This document shows positions 62,629 to 64,000 of a stretch of DNA of 64,000 bases, piece after piece. Positions within the stretch are counted from its first letter, which is position 1, and every line of letters begins with the position of its first letter. Position numbers and translations under genes: made by a program. Under the pieces are notes generated by a model. It made no database searches and was not told where the DNA came from. It saw nothing but the letters and a program-made list of their open reading frames with translations. This DNA is from Actinospica robiniae DSM 44927 (GTDB lineage Bacteria; Actinomycetota; Actinomycetes; Streptomycetales; Catenulisporaceae): NCBI RefSeq assembly GCF_000504285.1, contig NZ_KI632511.1, forward strand, positions 1,609,372 through 1,673,371, read 5' to 3'.

Positions 62629-62964
62629 CCAAGTATTGAGGCTGCCCGCGCACAGCCACGCAGTCAGCCACGCCCGTCGCCGCGCGCCCTGCCAACCTCA
62701 TCGGGCGGTGAACCTTTCTTCACCTCATCTAGTATCTGGCCCAGACCTGCGCCCTCTTCACCCACTCCACGGCCGGATGAAGGGGGCACAGTGCTGCTGC
62801 GCGAACCCCAGCAGCGCCGCACCCCCGGCGCCAGGCCATCGAAACCCAGCCCACTCGCCAGGCCGCCCGCCGGCCCACTTGCATGTGGGAGAGCATCGAA
62901 ACTGTGCCAGTCTATTGGGACGAAGCGGTTGCGGACCTGTGACTCAGCGCGCTGCAATAGAGCC

Positions 62965-63078
62965 ATGCAGTGGGGTGGATGTAGACGCTACGTTCTTATT
63001 GGGGCCCTGGCCGCAGCGGTAATTGTGATATTTGCTATCATGTACGGTGAACTGCCCTGGTGGGAGACGAGTTCGTAG
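62965..63078 (+). CDS. Small single-pass membrane protein, 37 aa
   Basis: ATG 62965 gives MQWGGCRRYVLIGALAAAVI and then VIFAIMYGELPWWETSS, one basic turn plus one membrane helix. The last residues run into istB sequence, so the natural C-terminus may have been lost at the junction near 63053. No ribosome site is obvious (GAGCC). It may be a truncated gene of the inserted DNA. Confidence 0.35.
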   Translation: MQWGGCRRYVLIGALAAAVIVIFAIMYGELPWWETSS

Positions 63079-63404
63079 AGGTCGTCGGCCTGCTGGGCGG
63101 TGACGGCGTGGAGCCAGCGCAGGGCGGCGAGGTCGCGGATCTGGACCGCGGGCAGCGTCGGGGAGGCGGTGAAGTCGAAGCCTTCGAGGGTGGCGGCGGT
63201 ATCGAAGCGGGCGCGGTGCAGGCGGCGGGCCATGCCCTGGGCCTCGCGCCGGGCGATCTCGTCGTCGCACAGGATCTGGAAGGACTCGAGGTGCCCGAGG
63301 TCGCCGCCGTGGGCTTTCGCCAGGCGGGCGTCGAGGGTTTCGAGCATGCCGGAGAGTTTGAGGGTGTTGAGGCTGTCTGCGAGGCCGGGGCGCAGCACGG
63401 TCAC
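63053..63404 (-). pseudogene. IS21-family IstB, N-terminal fragment with internal deletion
   Basis: GTG 63404 opens MTVLRPGLADSLNTLKLSGMLETLDARLAKAH. IstB sequence continues to LAALRWLHA, then joins directly to TAQQADDLYELVS. Normal IstB has over 100 residues between these, with the Walker A and B motifs; they are deleted. Similarity ends at about 63053, where inserted DNA begins. It overlaps the istA end as GTGA, as in live IS21 elements. Confidence 0.82.
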
Positions 63405-63570
63405 CGGCTCTCGTCCTTCGTCGCGGGTGAGGGTGCGGCGGTAAGCAGAGTGCGGAGGGGTTCGGCGTGCAGGCCGGCGGCAGCGAAGAGCATGTCGACG
63501 GCGCCGCGGTAGCCGAAGTGCTCATCGAGGGCGTCGGCGCCGGCGGGGTTCCGCCCACCCCGCGCTGATG
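63401..63570 (-). pseudogene. IS21-type transposase (IstA) C-terminal scrap
   Basis: The frame ending at TGA 63403-63401 reads NPAGADALDEHFGYRGAVDM then LFAAAGLHAEPLRTLLTAAP. Its position and GTGA overlap with istB fit the end of istA. The catalytic part is absent. Confidence 0.5.
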
Positions 63571-63680
63571 GTCACGCGCCGCGCCGGATGCAACCGGCAC
63601 GACTGGAACGCGGCGCGCCGGGCAATCGCGGGCCGCTGTACAGACAGCCGCACCCTATGCAGGGTGCGGATGGTTCGGTT

Positions 63681-63721
63681 CGCCCCGAGGGATTCGAACC
63701 TCTCACCATTTGATCCGTAGC
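63681..63721 (-). tRNA. tRNA-Arg(ACG)-like 3' fragment
   Basis: On the minus strand GCTACGGATCAAATGG, GTTCGAATCCCTC and GGGGCG resemble the anticodon loop (CTACGGA), T-arm and acceptor end of tRNA-Arg(ACG). The T-stem has mismatches, no D-arm or encoded CCA is present, and the upstream half is replaced. It is a relic or attachment site, not a working gene. Confidence 0.45.
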
Positions 63722-64000
63722 TGAGGCGGATCAGCTATCGAATATGCCAGCTTGGGCTGTGACGTCCGATCTCCCGCGCTCCGGTCCGGTCGCCCGCCGC
63801 CATCCCGTCCTACCGGTAGCCGATCGTGCCGCGCCGTCCGCGCCCATCCGCTCGCCCGCCGCTCGCCCAGCGTTCGAAATCCGGCCGCTCCGTGGTGCGC
63901 ACTTCCGACACGTCCTAGAGGGCCGTCACGTGCCGTCCGCTGAACGCGCGCCTAGCTCGGCGCCACCGGCATCGAGCCGAACCCGTCGAACAGGTAGGCG
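63722..64000. other. window end, no supported gene
   Basis: I see no recognisable coding sequence or structure in the last 279 bp. Confidence 0.4.

Overview
The window is high-GC, mostly single-gene or short-operon DNA with GTG and TTG starts, twin-arginine and Sec-secreted glycoside hydrolases, DasR-type and RheA-type operators, and SpoIIE, DUF6879, FIST and ROK genes. This points to a mycelial soil actinobacterium of the Streptomyces or Catenulispora kind; the genus cannot be fixed from the sequence.

Layout. 0-4 kb: end of a DUF2252 gene, a GAF-SpoIIE phosphatase and a DHA2 drug-efflux MFS. 4-13.4 kb: a decayed zone holding toxin, IS256, IS4 and integrase remnants, a flavin disulfide-reductase-like protein without its redox cysteines, a broken hsp20 behind a RheA-type operator, an intact ISAs1 element with target duplication, a half 2-hydroxyacid dehydrogenase, gluconokinase and a shattered DUF389 gene. 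13.5-17.1 kb: tyrosine recombinase, a tRNA-Val 3' fragment, a two-repeat orphan type I-E CRISPR and a frameshifted IS5 transposase.

17.2-38.2 kb is the main content: a ROK regulator followed by eight secreted, multi-domain polysaccharide-active enzymes: GH54 arabinofuranosidase with fascin-type trefoils, GH19 and GH18 chitinases with ricin-type lectins, an SGNH esterase, two GH71/99-like enzymes, a very large GH3 and a GH95. A ninth enzyme, a 1527-aa GH3, lies apart at 51.9-56.5 kb. The palindrome GGTTCCGGAACC, or its 10-bp core, occurs six times, each time upstream of one of these enzyme genes, even for the distant GH3. In three promoters it sits exactly 11 nt upstream of a TTGACN -35 box. 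Both chitinase promoters also carry a DasR-like site. I take this as an undescribed regulon for extracellular polysaccharide (perhaps fungal wall and plant wall) degradation.

38.8-51.5 kb: Lrp/AsnC regulator divergent from an amidohydrolase, a SnoaL-like protein, a FIST plus GAF-GGDEF signalling pair, a 5'-truncated MFS, an IS4 element with 10-bp target duplication, a DUF6879 pair and an EamA transporter. 56.6-64 kb: a second decayed zone with a dead sugar-ABC permease beside the GH3, a slipin without membrane anchor, a two-gene hypothetical operon with a nonsense codon, tRNA fragments, and an IS21 istB split by inserted DNA that carries a zinc-ribbon membrane protein. Decay and mobile DNA therefore flank the enzyme island on both sides.
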